Assembly: GCF_023558375.1 (NCBI RefSeq)
Contig: NZ_CP083761.1
Location: 1,601,001 to 1,665,000 of the forward strand
DNA: 64,000 nucleotides
Direction of reading: 5' to 3'
From: Chroococcidiopsis sp. CCMEE 29
Lineage (GTDB): Bacteria > Cyanobacteriota > Cyanobacteriia > Cyanobacteriales > Chroococcidiopsidaceae
Shown: positions 37,619-45,979 of the stretch, piece by piece
How positions within the stretch are numbered: the stretch's first letter is position 1
Layout of the letters: each line of letters starts with the position of its first letter
Notes under the pieces: model-generated
Told to the model about the DNA's origin: nothing
Database searches by the model: none
The model's input: only the letters and a program-made list of their open reading frames with translations
Position numbers and translations under genes: made by a program

Positions 37619-37920
37619 ATTTTCTTCTCCTTGTAGTGCTAAGCACGCTGGTTAACTTGTATCTTTAAAGATGAACTGACTAAGTGCAGTTTGCAGGTTC
37701 ATTCTCTAGCCAAGAGAGTGAGAGGAACAGGAGAGTTTGATGGTTGACGGAGGCGTTAGAGCTTGATTGTCAGATAAGACCCTTGTTTCCTTTTGAGAAC
37801 TGGATGTCCCAAATCTGGACGGTATCTAAAGCGACTGCATGACAGTTAAGCTTGCATACACAAGTATAGTTGGGAACCAGTTGGCCTGCTGGTTTCAAAT
37901 GTGTGAAGTGCAATACTGTT
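37619..37920. other. Non-coding left end of an IS110-type element plus upstream sequence
   Basis: No gene is visible. The segment from about 37690 to the transposase start at 37921 is the expected place for the left-end non-coding RNA (bridge RNA) described for IS110-group elements. Self-complementary words such as CTCTAGCCAAGAGAG near 37705 occur. The element boundary cannot be placed, because IS110 ends lack clear inverted repeats. Confidence 0.35.
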
Positions 37921-38906
37921 ATGGATAAAGCCATTTTGGGAATTGATGTTGGGAAGAGCAAGATACATGTCTGTTTGCTAGCGCCCAATGGGAAGAGTAA
38001 ACCGAAAGCCTTCTCAAATACAACTCAAGGGCATCAAGACCTCTTGAGTTGGTTGAAAAGGCAAGGAATCATCGAAGTGCATGCCTGTATGGAGGCTACA
38101 GGAAGTTATGGTAATGCTCTAGCACGATTCTTGTACGAGCAAGGCAACACGATCAGCCTTGTCAATCCTAGCCGAGTCAAGGGATTTGCTGTTAGTGAAA
38201 TGACTCGGACCAAGACAGACAAAGTAGATGCAGGCGTGATTGCTCGTTTTTGTGCCGCTCTCCATCCCCCAGCCTGGAGTCCACCAACAGCAGAAGTTGA
38301 GCAATTACAGGCACTTATGCGACGACTCGAAGCACTCAATCAAATCGGCAACAGGAGAAAAATCGCTTGGAAGTGACTGACACTAATATGGTGCAAGAGT
38401 CAATTAAGGCGCATGTACAGTTTTTAGAGGGGGAAATTGCCAAGACACAGCAATTTATCCAGGAGCACTTCAACCAGTTTCCGGAATTGAAATCGCAACG
38501 CGACTTACTGACTTCGATTCCTGGTGTAGGAGACCAAACTGCTGCAAGCATCTTGGCTGAAATTGGTTCAATTGACACATTTGAGAGTGCCCGACAGCTA
38601 GCTGCTTATAGCGGGCTCACACCGCGAGAACGTACCTCTGGGACATCTGTACGAGGTAAGACAAGTCTATCACGCATTGGCAACTCTCGAGTGCGCAAAG
38701 CGTTGTTCATGCCTGCCTTAACTGCCACTCAATACAATCCTATTTTGCATGACCTGTGGGAACGCCTGTTGAAACGAGGCAAGACGAAGATGGTAGCACT
38801 AGGAGCCGTGATGCGAAAACTGCTACATTTAGTTTTTGGCGTGTTCAAGTCCCGAAAAACATTTGACCCTAATTATGGCAAGCAGTTTCCACCGCTTGCT
38901 GATTGA
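37921..38906 (+). pseudogene. IS110-family transposase, broken by a 1-bp deletion
   Basis: The ATG at 37921 opens a frame (AILGIDVGKSKIHVCLL) that holds the RuvC-like DEDD residues: D in GIDVG, E in HACMEATGSYG, and two D in KTDKVDAGVIARF. It stops near 38376. The rest continues in another frame from about 38349 (QQEKNRLEVTDTNMVQE) to 38906 with the C-terminal domain LLTSIPGVGDQTAASIL, YSGLTPRERTSGTSVRGK and RIGNSRVRKALFM. One missing C in ATCCGGCAA, read here as ATCGGCAA near 38343-38350, explains the break. The repaired protein has 328 residues. Confidence 0.85.
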
Positions 38907-38985
38907 GGATGAACTGGGTGATTGGAATTATAAAGAATCTCTGAAATTGCTTGCTAAATCAAGACGGTATCTGACAAATCTTTTT

Positions 38986-39089
38986 CCCTCATCCCTAAAT
39001 CCCTTCTCCCACAAGGGGCGAAGGGACTTCAAACCAAAACCTGGATCGAAAGCCCCTCGCCCGCTCTGGGAGAGGGGTTGGGGTGAGGG
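38986..39089. repeat. MITE-like palindromic repeat
   Basis: Long imperfect inverted arms, CCCTCATCCCTAAATCCCTT at the left and GGGAGAGGGGTTGGGGTGAG at the right, enclose a short centre with its own hairpin. This G- and C-rich family is widespread between genes of cyanobacteria. It lies between the IS110 remnant and the stop of rmlC. Confidence 0.6.
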
Positions 39090-39125
39090 CGGTTCGAGTT
39101 TTGTCAGCCAATAAGGCTAAGCACG

Positions 39126-39713
39126 TCAGTTTCGTGAAGAACTAACAACGAATTTGTCATTAGGAGTTTCTGCAAACACCTCGGCATCTAGCAGTAACTT
39201 GCCAGCTCGATCTTTAGCAGACAAGATTGGTTCACCTGGGATAGGCCAGGCGATCGCCAAGTCAGGATCGTTCCACAGCAGGCAACGTTCATGCTCTGGT
39301 GCATAGTAGTCTGTAGTCTTGTACAAAAACTCAGCAGATTCAGACAGCACTACAAAACCGTGGGCAAAGCCTGCTGGTATCCACAGTAGCTGTTTGTTCT
39401 CAGCACTCAGGTACACACCAACCGATTGACCGAAAGTCTTAGAGCCTGCTCTCAAATCCACAGCCACATCAAAGACAGACCCGACCACGACTCTTACCAG
39501 TTTTCCTTGAGGCTGCTCGATCTGGTAGTGCAAACCCCGCAACACATTTTTGGCAGAACGGGAGTGATTGTCTTGTACGAAGTGAACCGAGATGCCTGTC
39601 TTGTCTAAGAAAACTCTTTCGTTAAAACTTTCATAAAAGAAACCGCGATCGTCTCCAAAAACTTGTGGCTCAATTACAAGCACATCCGCAATTTCTGTTT
39701 GCACAACCTTCAT
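39126..39713 (-). CDS. rfbC: dTDP-4-dehydrorhamnose 3,5-epimerase
   Basis: The ATG at 39711-39713 (MKVVQTEIADV) fits the family better than the upstream TTG. The roughly 195-residue cupin-type epimerase has GDDRGFFYESFN, FVQDNHSRSAKNVLRGLHYQ with the catalytic histidine, VRVVVGSVFDVAVDLR with the catalytic-dyad aspartate, LLWIPAGFAHGFVVLS and YKTTDYYAPEHERCLLWNDP. It converts dTDP-4-keto-6-deoxyglucose to dTDP-4-keto-rhamnose. It sits 24 bases or fewer after the rmlA gene, so both should be co-transcribed. Confidence 0.93.
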   Translation of the reverse strand: MKVVQTEIADVLVIEPQVFGDDRGFFYESFNERVFLDKTGISVHFVQDNHSRSAKNVLRGLHYQIEQPQGKLVRVVVGSVFDVAVDLRAGSKTFGQSVGVYLSAENKQLLWIPAGFAHGFVVLSESAEFLYKTTDYYAPEHERCLLWNDPDLAIAWPIPGEPILSAKDRAGKLLLDAEVFAETPNDKFVVSSSRN

Positions 39714-39737
39714 AATTTCACTCTCATTCAAGTTCGT

Positions 39738-40718
39738 CTAATTGCTCATAACAAAAATCTCTCCGTGTCCCCGTGTCCCCGCGTCCCCGCGTCTCTGCGT
39801 TGTGAGCGCCTGAGTGCCATTCCTCTTGTCCTGTACCGGAGCAGCAACAGCATCATCATTAAGAATCTCTAGCAGGTAACGACCATAACTACTTTTGGCC
39901 ATCGGTGCAGCCAGATACGCAAGCTGGGCTGAATCAATATATCCTAGGCGGTAGGCAATCTCTTCAATGCAAGCTATTTTGAGTCCCTGTCTTTGTTCTA
40001 GGGTTTGGATAAAGTTAGCTGCCTGATGCAGAGATTCATGGGTACCAGTATCTAGCCAAGCATATCCTCGACCCAAAACTTCCACTTGCAGTTGACCTCG
40101 ACGGAGGTAAACTAAATTCAAGTCAGTAATTTCCAACTCGTTTCGAGCAGAAGGCTTGAGACTAGCAGCAATCTGAGCCACCTGGGAATCATAAAAGTAG
40201 ATTCCAGGTACAGCGTACTTGGATTTGGGAATGAGTGGTTTTTCCTCGATACTAATTGCTCGTCCTTGTTCATCAAATTCAACCACTCCGTAGTGTTGAG
40301 GTTCGGTCACTTGACAGGCGAAGACTAAACCTCCCTGGTCCAGTGTTGCCGCCCGAGCAAGTACTTCACTTAACCCGTGCCCATAAAAGATGTTGTCTCC
40401 CAAAATCAAGCAGACTGGCTGATTGTCAATAAACTGTTGGCCCAAAATCAAGGCTTGTGCTAAGCCTTCTGGCTTAGGTTGCTCCAGATAACTAAACCTT
40501 AGACCCCACTGACTACCATCTTTTAGCAGTCGTTGAAACAAAGGCAGATCTGTAGGGGTAGAAATGATTAAAATCTCCCGAATCCCAGCCAGCATTAATA
40601 CTGACAAGGGATAGTAGATCATTGGTTTGTCGTAAACGGACATCAGTTGTTTACTGACAACATGGGTTAAAGGATAAAGACGTGTACCAGAACCACCCGC
40701 TAAAATAATGCCTTTCAT
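39738..40718 (-). CDS. rfbA: Glucose-1-phosphate thymidylyltransferase
   Basis: This enzyme makes dTDP-glucose from dTTP and glucose 1-phosphate, the first step to dTDP-rhamnose. It has [20 protein letters not shown] with the nucleotide-binding loop, [40 protein letters not shown] and [10 protein letters not shown]. The family usually ends after about 290 residues. Here a further 34 residues ([13 protein letters not shown] region) are read from an octanucleotide repeat (39761-39800) placed at the 3' end. AAGGAC precedes the ATG at 40716-40718. Confidence 0.93.
   Translation of the reverse strand: MKGIILAGGSGTRLYPLTHVVSKQLMSVYDKPMIYYPLSVLMLAGIREILIISTPTDLPLFQRLLKDGSQWGLRFSYLEQPKPEGLAQALILGQQFIDNQPVCLILGDNIFYGHGLSEVLARAATLDQGGLVFACQVTEPQHYGVVEFDEQGRAISIEEKPLIPKSKYAVPGIYFYDSQVAQIAASLKPSARNELEITDLNLVYLRRGQLQVEVLGRGYAWLDTGTHESLHQAANFIQTLEQRQGLKIACIEEIAYRLGYIDSAQLAYLAAPMAKSSYGRYLLEILNDDAVAAPVQDKRNGTQALTTQRRGDAGTRGHGEIFVMSN
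39761..39800. repeat. Octanucleotide tandem repeat (CCCCGTGT/CCCCGCGT)
   Basis: About four to five units with an 8-bp period, CCCCGTGT changing to CCCCGCGT, lie inside the 3' end of rmlA and supply its extra C-terminal residues. A second run occurs in the intergenic region at 41195-41222. Confidence 0.75.
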
Positions 40719-41258
40719 TTTTCAGTCCTTTTAGTGGAGAATTATCGACAGTTGAAACGGAATAAGCCTGCGGATTGAGCCGCAGGCTAGTTGGGGATAT
40801 GAGATCTAATCAGCGAAGTAGTACTAATACCAATTCTGCTTAAGGTTGCACGTTTTTCGATCCCCCAACCGAGTTAAAAAAGGGGCAGAGAGATTTTGTA
40901 AGGTGCAAGTAAAACAGGAAATGGTATGAGGCAATAGCGGGCAGATTATATCAACGGATCTATTTCACCCCACAACATTGTTGGTAAACTCACCCCTACT
41001 GGCATAGCTGCTTTCCTAAATCAGAATTTTATTTCTAGATTAACCAAAGAAGACGCCTAGACAGAGAGACGCCCAGACGGAGAGCCGCTAGTGTCTCCCC
41101 GTCGCAGCGAGTAGTTTCAACCCCTCGACTTCAGTCGTGGAGACAAACAAAGGTCTTCACGCATCTTGAATCCCCCGGATTCATCTGTGGGGTTTCCCCG
41201 CGTCCCCGTGTCCCCGTGTCCTCTTCAATCGCCAGCTTCTCATCCAATAATCAGGTAA
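40719..41258. other. 540-bp intergenic region with repeats
   Basis: It contains the second copy of the 72-bp repeat (40827-40898), a palindromic patch at 41120-41195 (GAATCCCCCGGATTC and neighbouring stems) and the octanucleotide run at 41195-41222. No open frame looks like a gene. A promoter for rmlA is likely in the first 100 bases but none can be picked out reliably. Confidence 0.55.
40827..40898. repeat. Dispersed repeat, about 72 bp, inverted copy 2
   Basis: Partner of 32453-32525 in the opposite orientation. It lies about 110 bp upstream of rmlA. See the first copy for what the pair encloses. Confidence 0.75.
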
Positions 41259-42539
41259 TCAAACATTCTGCATTTTAGCTACAAGATCTCGTAATTCAGT
41301 AATGTCTACTATTATGTCAGCGTGAATCTGACGGGAGTCCTGAGGATGACATTCACTTATAAGGCATCCGTACCGGAAACCTAATCCTCTTGATAAATTA
41401 GCTAACGCAAAACCTGGTATATAAAAACTTGGTATATATGAGCCAAATAATTCAATTACAGCAAGATTCTCAGAAAAAATCATGTTTGTTAGGCCAGCAC
41501 CGTGAGGTGCAACAACCATGTCAGCTTGTGAAAATAGTCTGACTTGCTCTGAAAAGCTCAATTCTTCAAGGGCATAAGCAACAAACCCAAAAGGTGCCAA
41601 AGCCTCCATCACTTCATTTTCATTGATGATTCGCCGTTGCACTGCCTTACGCCGCGAGATAAAGATTTTTGGTGAGAAAGACATCTGTTCAGTTTCAGCC
41701 TCAGGGAGATTACTCAGTATCCGCTGGCGAAGCCAACGACAGGCCATTGGTGATACTACTTGGTTGTATGTTTTATAGGTTTTGTTGTAATAACCCCAAT
41801 AGCGTTGAAAAGATGGAACTAATAATTTTTTAACTTGCACTCTTGACTCATTCCAGCGAATACACTCATCCGGCTCATAGCCTAAAAGTTTTAGTGACTC
41901 ACTTTGCCAGGAAGTCAAATTTGATTCAATAATTAAGGTTGGTTTTATACCTGTCTGCTCTTGATAAGCTTCTAGCCCCTCTATTCTGGTTAAACCGTCC
42001 ACTATCCAGTGCCAATAATTTTTAGCCCAAGGATAAACCAATGAACAGGCTGTATCTAGTTGAATAGCGCTAGGTCTAGAAAAATTCTTCAGAGCTAAAG
42101 CTCGTATAGACACATTTTGTTCGAGATAGCCTTCTTTAAAAAAGAAAGGAACAATTGTTTCTGTAATAATGTTGCCATTCCTATCAAATCCAGTCGCCGT
42201 AGAACCAACAAGTTCAGCATCAGGAATTTCACAGACAAAAGGTTTATCAAGCTTAACTGTAAATGAAAAAAAATTTTCTTTAATCTCTTTTGGAGTTTTT
42301 TCCGAGACATGTGCCTCATTAGCTGTAACTAATTCCTCAGAACCAAACTCTTTAACGTAGTAATTATGCTTATTGCTTAATAACTCATCCCTTGTTACTA
42401 GATTTAAATGAAACTTAAAGCCAAGCTTTTTCAAAATAAAAAATATTGGTTTGCGCAGTAAAGGAGATTTAAGTTCACTCCGATAAAGTGTTATTAAAGT
42501 TTTAATCTTTTGGTTAAGAGTAGGAATTAGAAATACCAT
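41259..42539 (-). CDS. Glycosyltransferase family 61
   Basis: The 426-residue protein shows the GT61 (DUF563) pattern: SLVYPWAKNYWHWIVDGLTRIEGL, ESNLTSWQSESLKLLGY, PKIFISRRKAVQRRIINENEV, and near the C-terminus VAPHGAGLTNMIFSENLAVIELFG, the strongest family signature. It is a soluble GT-B-type inverting enzyme, as known for plant xylan transferases and bacterial capsule enzymes. It shares much of its length with the gene at 43913-45217 and is a tandem duplicate separated by one methyltransferase. The ATG is at 42537-42539. A copy of the four-copy intergenic element lies about 190-290 bp upstream. Confidence 0.85.
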   Translation of the reverse strand: MVFLIPTLNQKIKTLITLYRSELKSPLLRKPIFFILKKLGFKFHLNLVTRDELLSNKHNYYVKEFGSEELVTANEAHVSEKTPKEIKENFFSFTVKLDKPFVCEIPDAELVGSTATGFDRNGNIITETIVPFFFKEGYLEQNVSIRALALKNFSRPSAIQLDTACSLVYPWAKNYWHWIVDGLTRIEGLEAYQEQTGIKPTLIIESNLTSWQSESLKLLGYEPDECIRWNESRVQVKKLLVPSFQRYWGYYNKTYKTYNQVVSPMACRWLRQRILSNLPEAETEQMSFSPKIFISRRKAVQRRIINENEVMEALAPFGFVAYALEELSFSEQVRLFSQADMVVAPHGAGLTNMIFSENLAVIELFGSYIPSFYIPGFALANLSRGLGFRYGCLISECHPQDSRQIHADIIVDITELRDLVAKMQNV

Positions 42540-42581
42540 TGTTGTAAAGTTGTATAATTAAATACTCAAGTATAAATTTAA

Positions 42582-42634
42582 GCCCTAGCGAATTCAATTC
42601 GCGGCTACACAAACAAAGTCTGCTCCGCAGATTA
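42582..42634. repeat. Palindromic dispersed repeat (CGCGGCTACACA family), copy 2
   Basis: GCGAATTCAATTCGC hairpin, GGCTACACAAACAAA linker, then the TCTGCTCCGCAGA hairpin. It is related to 36877-36937 and 49374-49428. Confidence 0.6.
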
Positions 42635-42728
42635 CTAAGCATAGTTGAGCCTTCAAAGGGGCGCAGGCAGGTGTTGAAACCGCCGTTAACCTTGAGGTGC
42701 TTGAGGATACTCCCTATACTCTACTACA

Positions 42729-42831
42729 GGGGTAAAAATTGCCGATACATATAAATTCAGGAGTTTTACAGGTTCATTCGCATCAACAAAAGTCGGATTA
42801 AGTTGTAAAAGACTAGAAAAGGTCAGCTTCC
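42729..42831 (-). promoter_or_regulatory. Conserved intergenic element, copy A
   Basis: In + orientation it reads AAAAATTGCCGATACAT, TTCAGGAGTTTTACAG and ACTAGAAAAGGTCAGC. It aligns over about 90 bp with copy D (58833-58950) and partly with copies B and C. It lies upstream of the minus-strand GT61 gene starting at 42539. Function is unknown; a promoter or regulator site is a guess from its position and conservation. Confidence 0.5.
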
Positions 42832-42947
42832 AATTTTAGCATCCAACCTAGACCTAAATCCCCTGGCTATTAAATTATATTGATCCAACCAATTCGGTAC
42901 TTTTCCAGCAGCGATCGCATATCAATAAGGTAGATCTTCTGATAGCT

Positions 42948-43922
42948 TCATTTATTATCTGTAACATAAGCCCTCGAAGATGCCCATGCTAGACTCATCC
43001 AAAGTATAGAGAGGAACCAAAAAGGAAATTTAAGTATTCTCTTGCCTAAATGCTTAAATAAGCGAAGCTTTGTAGATAGGTATGACTTACTGACATTATA
43101 GTCACTTAAAAGAGCTATAAAATCATTAATTGTTGTCTTTTCAAGTTTAGTAAATTCCATTGGCTTAAACAACCGCTCCTGACTATACCATGAAAGTAAC
43201 ATCTTATTTTGAAAAAATAAGAATGGTGTCTTACTTGCAAATTTTACATTTGATTCTAAATGTGTAGGCAAACACTCTAAAACACCAGCGAATGACTCTG
43301 TAATTATTGCTATACCACTAACTTTAAGCATTGATGCGATATCTTTAATAGCTGAAAGTGGGTCAGTAAGATGTTCAAGCACTTCAAAGGAAATTACAAT
43401 ATTATATTGACCAGACAGGCAAGAATCATAGTCAGAGACGATATTTATATAACTTCCTAGCACACCATAATGCTCAAATCGCTTTGTAGCAAAATCATAG
43501 GTTTTACTCCCCGGTACATCAAAATAGTAAACATTAAAACCGTGTTTCACAAGATACAAGGAATCGTTTCCAGTACCATCACCAAACACTATTATTTCGA
43601 CTTCAGAAGGTTTCAAGTTATTCTTTTCCGCGTAGAAATGAATTCTTTCAAGTGCCTGTTGAATCCAGCGTTGCCTGTTAGGTCTTGACCAATAAACCAG
43701 GGTTTCAAATATAAAGCCATCTCCTTCTTGGTATAGCTGTTGCATTTTATCGTCATAGTGATGTGGAGTTACCCGAAAATGTTTGGCATCTTTAGTTACG
43801 TTCCAGCCAAGGCATAAAGCCTCCATCCACACTCTGTACTCTACTTCCTGCTGAGGCAAAGCAGTAAACTTAACTATCTCGTCTACAATTTCTCCATATG
43901 TCAAAAGAGTTTCTATTGGCAC
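42948..43922 (-). CDS. SAM-dependent methyltransferase with C-terminal hydrophobic helix
   Basis: The 324-residue protein contains VEIIVFGDGTGNDSLYLVKHG as a modified SAM loop, YYFDVPGSKTYDFA, NIVISFEVLEHLTDP and LKVSGIAIITESFAG. The last 30 residues (PFWFLSILWMSLAW) are hydrophobic, so the enzyme may be membrane-bound. The GTG start at 43920-43922 is chosen because AGGAGG stands 7 bases upstream, within the end of the GT61 gene, which it overlaps by 10 bp. The two are likely translationally coupled. Confidence 0.75.
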   Translation of the reverse strand: MPIETLLTYGEIVDEIVKFTALPQQEVEYRVWMEALCLGWNVTKDAKHFRVTPHHYDDKMQQLYQEGDGFIFETLVYWSRPNRQRWIQQALERIHFYAEKNNLKPSEVEIIVFGDGTGNDSLYLVKHGFNVYYFDVPGSKTYDFATKRFEHYGVLGSYINIVSDYDSCLSGQYNIVISFEVLEHLTDPLSAIKDIASMLKVSGIAIITESFAGVLECLPTHLESNVKFASKTPFLFFQNKMLLSWYSQERLFKPMEFTKLEKTTINDFIALLSDYNVSKSYLSTKLRLFKHLGKRILKFPFWFLSILWMSLAWASSRAYVTDNK

Positions 43923-45217
43923 GAACTTTCCTCCTGCATCTTAGTTACAAGGTTTCCTAATTCAGCAATGTCCACTATTATGTCAGCGTGAAGCTGACGG
44001 GAGTCTTGAGAAGGAGATTGACCTCTAAGACATCCGTAACGAAAACCTAACCCTCTTGATAAATTAGCGAATAAAGTCAACGAAGGACCTGCTACATAAG
44101 AACCAAATAATTCAATTACGGTGAGGTTTTGGGAAAAAACTATGTTTGTTAGCCCAGAACCGTGAGGTGCAACAACCATATTAGCTTGTGAAAATAGCCT
44201 GACTTGCTCTGAAAAGCTTAGTTCTTCAAGCGCATAAGCAACAAACCCAAAGGGTGCCAAAGCTTCTATCACTTTATCTTCATTAATAATTCGCCGTTGC
44301 ACTGCCTTACGCCGCGAGATAAAGATTTTTGGTGAGAAGAAAAGCTGTTCACTTTCAGCATCAGGGAGGTTACTCAGTATCCGCTGACGAAGCCAACGAC
44401 AAGCCAGTGGTGATACGACTGGACCATAGCTTTTGTAGGTTGTGTTGTAATCGCCCCAATGGCGTCGAAAAGATGGAACTATTAATTTCTTAACTTGTAC
44501 TCTTGAGCTATGCCAAGGAATACAGTCATCCGGCTCGTAGCCTAAGAGTTTTAGAGAATCAATTTGCCATGAAGCTAAATTTGATTCAATAATCAAGGCA
44601 GGTTTTATACCTGTCTGTGCTTGATAAGCTTCTAGACCCTCTATTCTGGTTAGGCAGTCTGCTATCCAGTGAAAATAAATTTTGCTCCAAGGATGAACCA
44701 ACGAACAGGCTGTATCTAATTTAGTAGGACTAAGTCTAGATAATTTCTTTAATGCTAAAGTTCGTATGGATATATATTTTTTGAGATTACCCACTTGGGA
44801 AAATAAAGCAATACTTGTGTCTGAAACAATGCCCCCATCTCTATTGAATCCTATGGCATTAGGACCAACTAGTTCAGCATCAGGAACTTCACATACAAAA
44901 GGCTTCCCAAAAGTAAGCTTAAACGGGTAAATTATCTTCTCAATTTCTATTTGAGTTTTACCCAGAGTGGATGGCTCACTGGCTGTAACTAACTCTTCAC
45001 AACCAAACCGTCTAACATGATACTTTTCATGATTAATTAACAAATCATCTCTTGTTATGATTTTTGAACCAAAATTTTTGTGAAGAAATAATATTGACCT
45101 ACGCCGAAATAAAAACTTAAGGCGTCTGCGGTAGAGCATGAGTATTGGGTAGAATAGACGAGGCAAGTTTTTCCAATTTTTGTTCTTTAAAGTAGCATTA
45201 AAATTTTTTAATAACAT
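43913..45217 (-). CDS. Glycosyltransferase family 61
   Basis: The 434-residue paralogue of the gene at 41259-42539 has the same motifs: SLVHPWSKIYFHWIADCLTR, ESNLASWQIDSLKLLGYEPD, PKIFISRRKAVQRRIINEDKV and VAPHGSGLTNIVFSQNLTVIELFG. Identity is high in the C-terminal half and lower at the N-terminus, so the pair has diverged, perhaps toward different donors or acceptors. The ATG is at 45215-45217. Confidence 0.85.
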   Translation of the reverse strand: MLLKNFNATLKNKNWKNLPRLFYPILMLYRRRLKFLFRRRSILFLHKNFGSKIITRDDLLINHEKYHVRRFGCEELVTASEPSTLGKTQIEIEKIIYPFKLTFGKPFVCEVPDAELVGPNAIGFNRDGGIVSDTSIALFSQVGNLKKYISIRTLALKKLSRLSPTKLDTACSLVHPWSKIYFHWIADCLTRIEGLEAYQAQTGIKPALIIESNLASWQIDSLKLLGYEPDDCIPWHSSRVQVKKLIVPSFRRHWGDYNTTYKSYGPVVSPLACRWLRQRILSNLPDAESEQLFFSPKIFISRRKAVQRRIINEDKVIEALAPFGFVAYALEELSFSEQVRLFSQANMVVAPHGSGLTNIVFSQNLTVIELFGSYVAGPSLTLFANLSRGLGFRYGCLRGQSPSQDSRQLHADIIVDIAELGNLVTKMQEESSCQ

Positions 45218-45284
45218 TGTTAGTATTCCTTAATTAAATAGTTTTATTGAATTAAGTTTTATTTAATAATCTTCTAGGGTGCTG

Positions 45285-45974
45285 TCACCCTGTTTGTAAA
45301 TTTACAAAACGCGTGTAAATATAAGCGATAGTTTCAAAAATAACGGCTCGCACACCAGCGCTAGAACTCCACCAGTTTTTGGGTTCATAATCACGCGACT
45401 CTACGGCAATTACTCCAGTTTTTATTTTGGGAGCAAGTGCTTGTTTAAAGATTAGCCAGCTTCTACGAGCATGAACGTCTAATGTATAAAGGTTGATTGC
45501 TTCTACTTTTAAACCTGAACTTGATAGCCATTGACGAAGTGCAACAGCAGATGCATAAGTACGTTTCTTCATAACGTCAGGTGCAGGAACAGCTGTCAGC
45601 TTCTCTTCTTCCAAACCAAGTGCCTTCAAAGTTGCTGCCGAAAGGTCTGCAAAGTTATTGTATTCAGCAAGATAAAACCCGATTGGCAAGGGACCACCTG
45701 TAGTAATTATTTTGTGATAATTACCACTTTCAAACTCAGCGATCGCATCTTTTAGCGCATAGTCCGGCAACCAGCCTTCAATGACCAATACATCAGCTTT
45801 GAGTGGGGAATTTACAGCAAGAAACGGGTGTATATGAGTAAATATAAAAAAAATTAAACTAAAGGCAAAAGTAATCGCAACTAACCATCCATGAGCTGTA
45901 AGCATCCACTTTTGGTGGCGATGCCTGAAACGAAGTCTTTGAAGTTTTGGTTGGTAGCGGATTTTGGTAAACAC
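45285..45974 (-). CDS. YdcF/DUF218-like membrane-anchored protein
   Basis: A GTG at 45972-45974, just after the upstream stop at 45980, is the most economical start; the frame is open further only through a TTG inside the previous gene. The protein has one membrane helix (LVAITFAFSLIFFIFTHI), then ADVLVIEGWLPDYALKDAI, HKIITTGGPL, VMKKRTYASAVALRQWL and LYTLDVHARRSWLIFKQAL. This is the order of motifs in YdcF/SanA/ElyC-type DUF218 proteins, which affect envelope and lipid-carrier metabolism in enterobacteria. The role here is unknown. Confidence 0.7.
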   Translation of the reverse strand: MFTKIRYQPKLQRLRFRHRHQKWMLTAHGWLVAITFAFSLIFFIFTHIHPFLAVNSPLKADVLVIEGWLPDYALKDAIAEFESGNYHKIITTGGPLPIGFYLAEYNNFADLSAATLKALGLEEEKLTAVPAPDVMKKRTYASAVALRQWLSSSGLKVEAINLYTLDVHARRSWLIFKQALAPKIKTGVIAVESRDYEPKNWWSSSAGVRAVIFETIAYIYTRFVNLQTG

Positions 45975-45979
45975 GCAGG

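Larger units (their letters stand above)
42540..42947. other. 408-bp intergenic region with a repeat and a conserved element
   Basis: It holds the palindromic CGCGGCTACACA repeat (42582-42634) and copy A of the four-copy element (42729-42831). No gene is visible. Confidence 0.6.
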
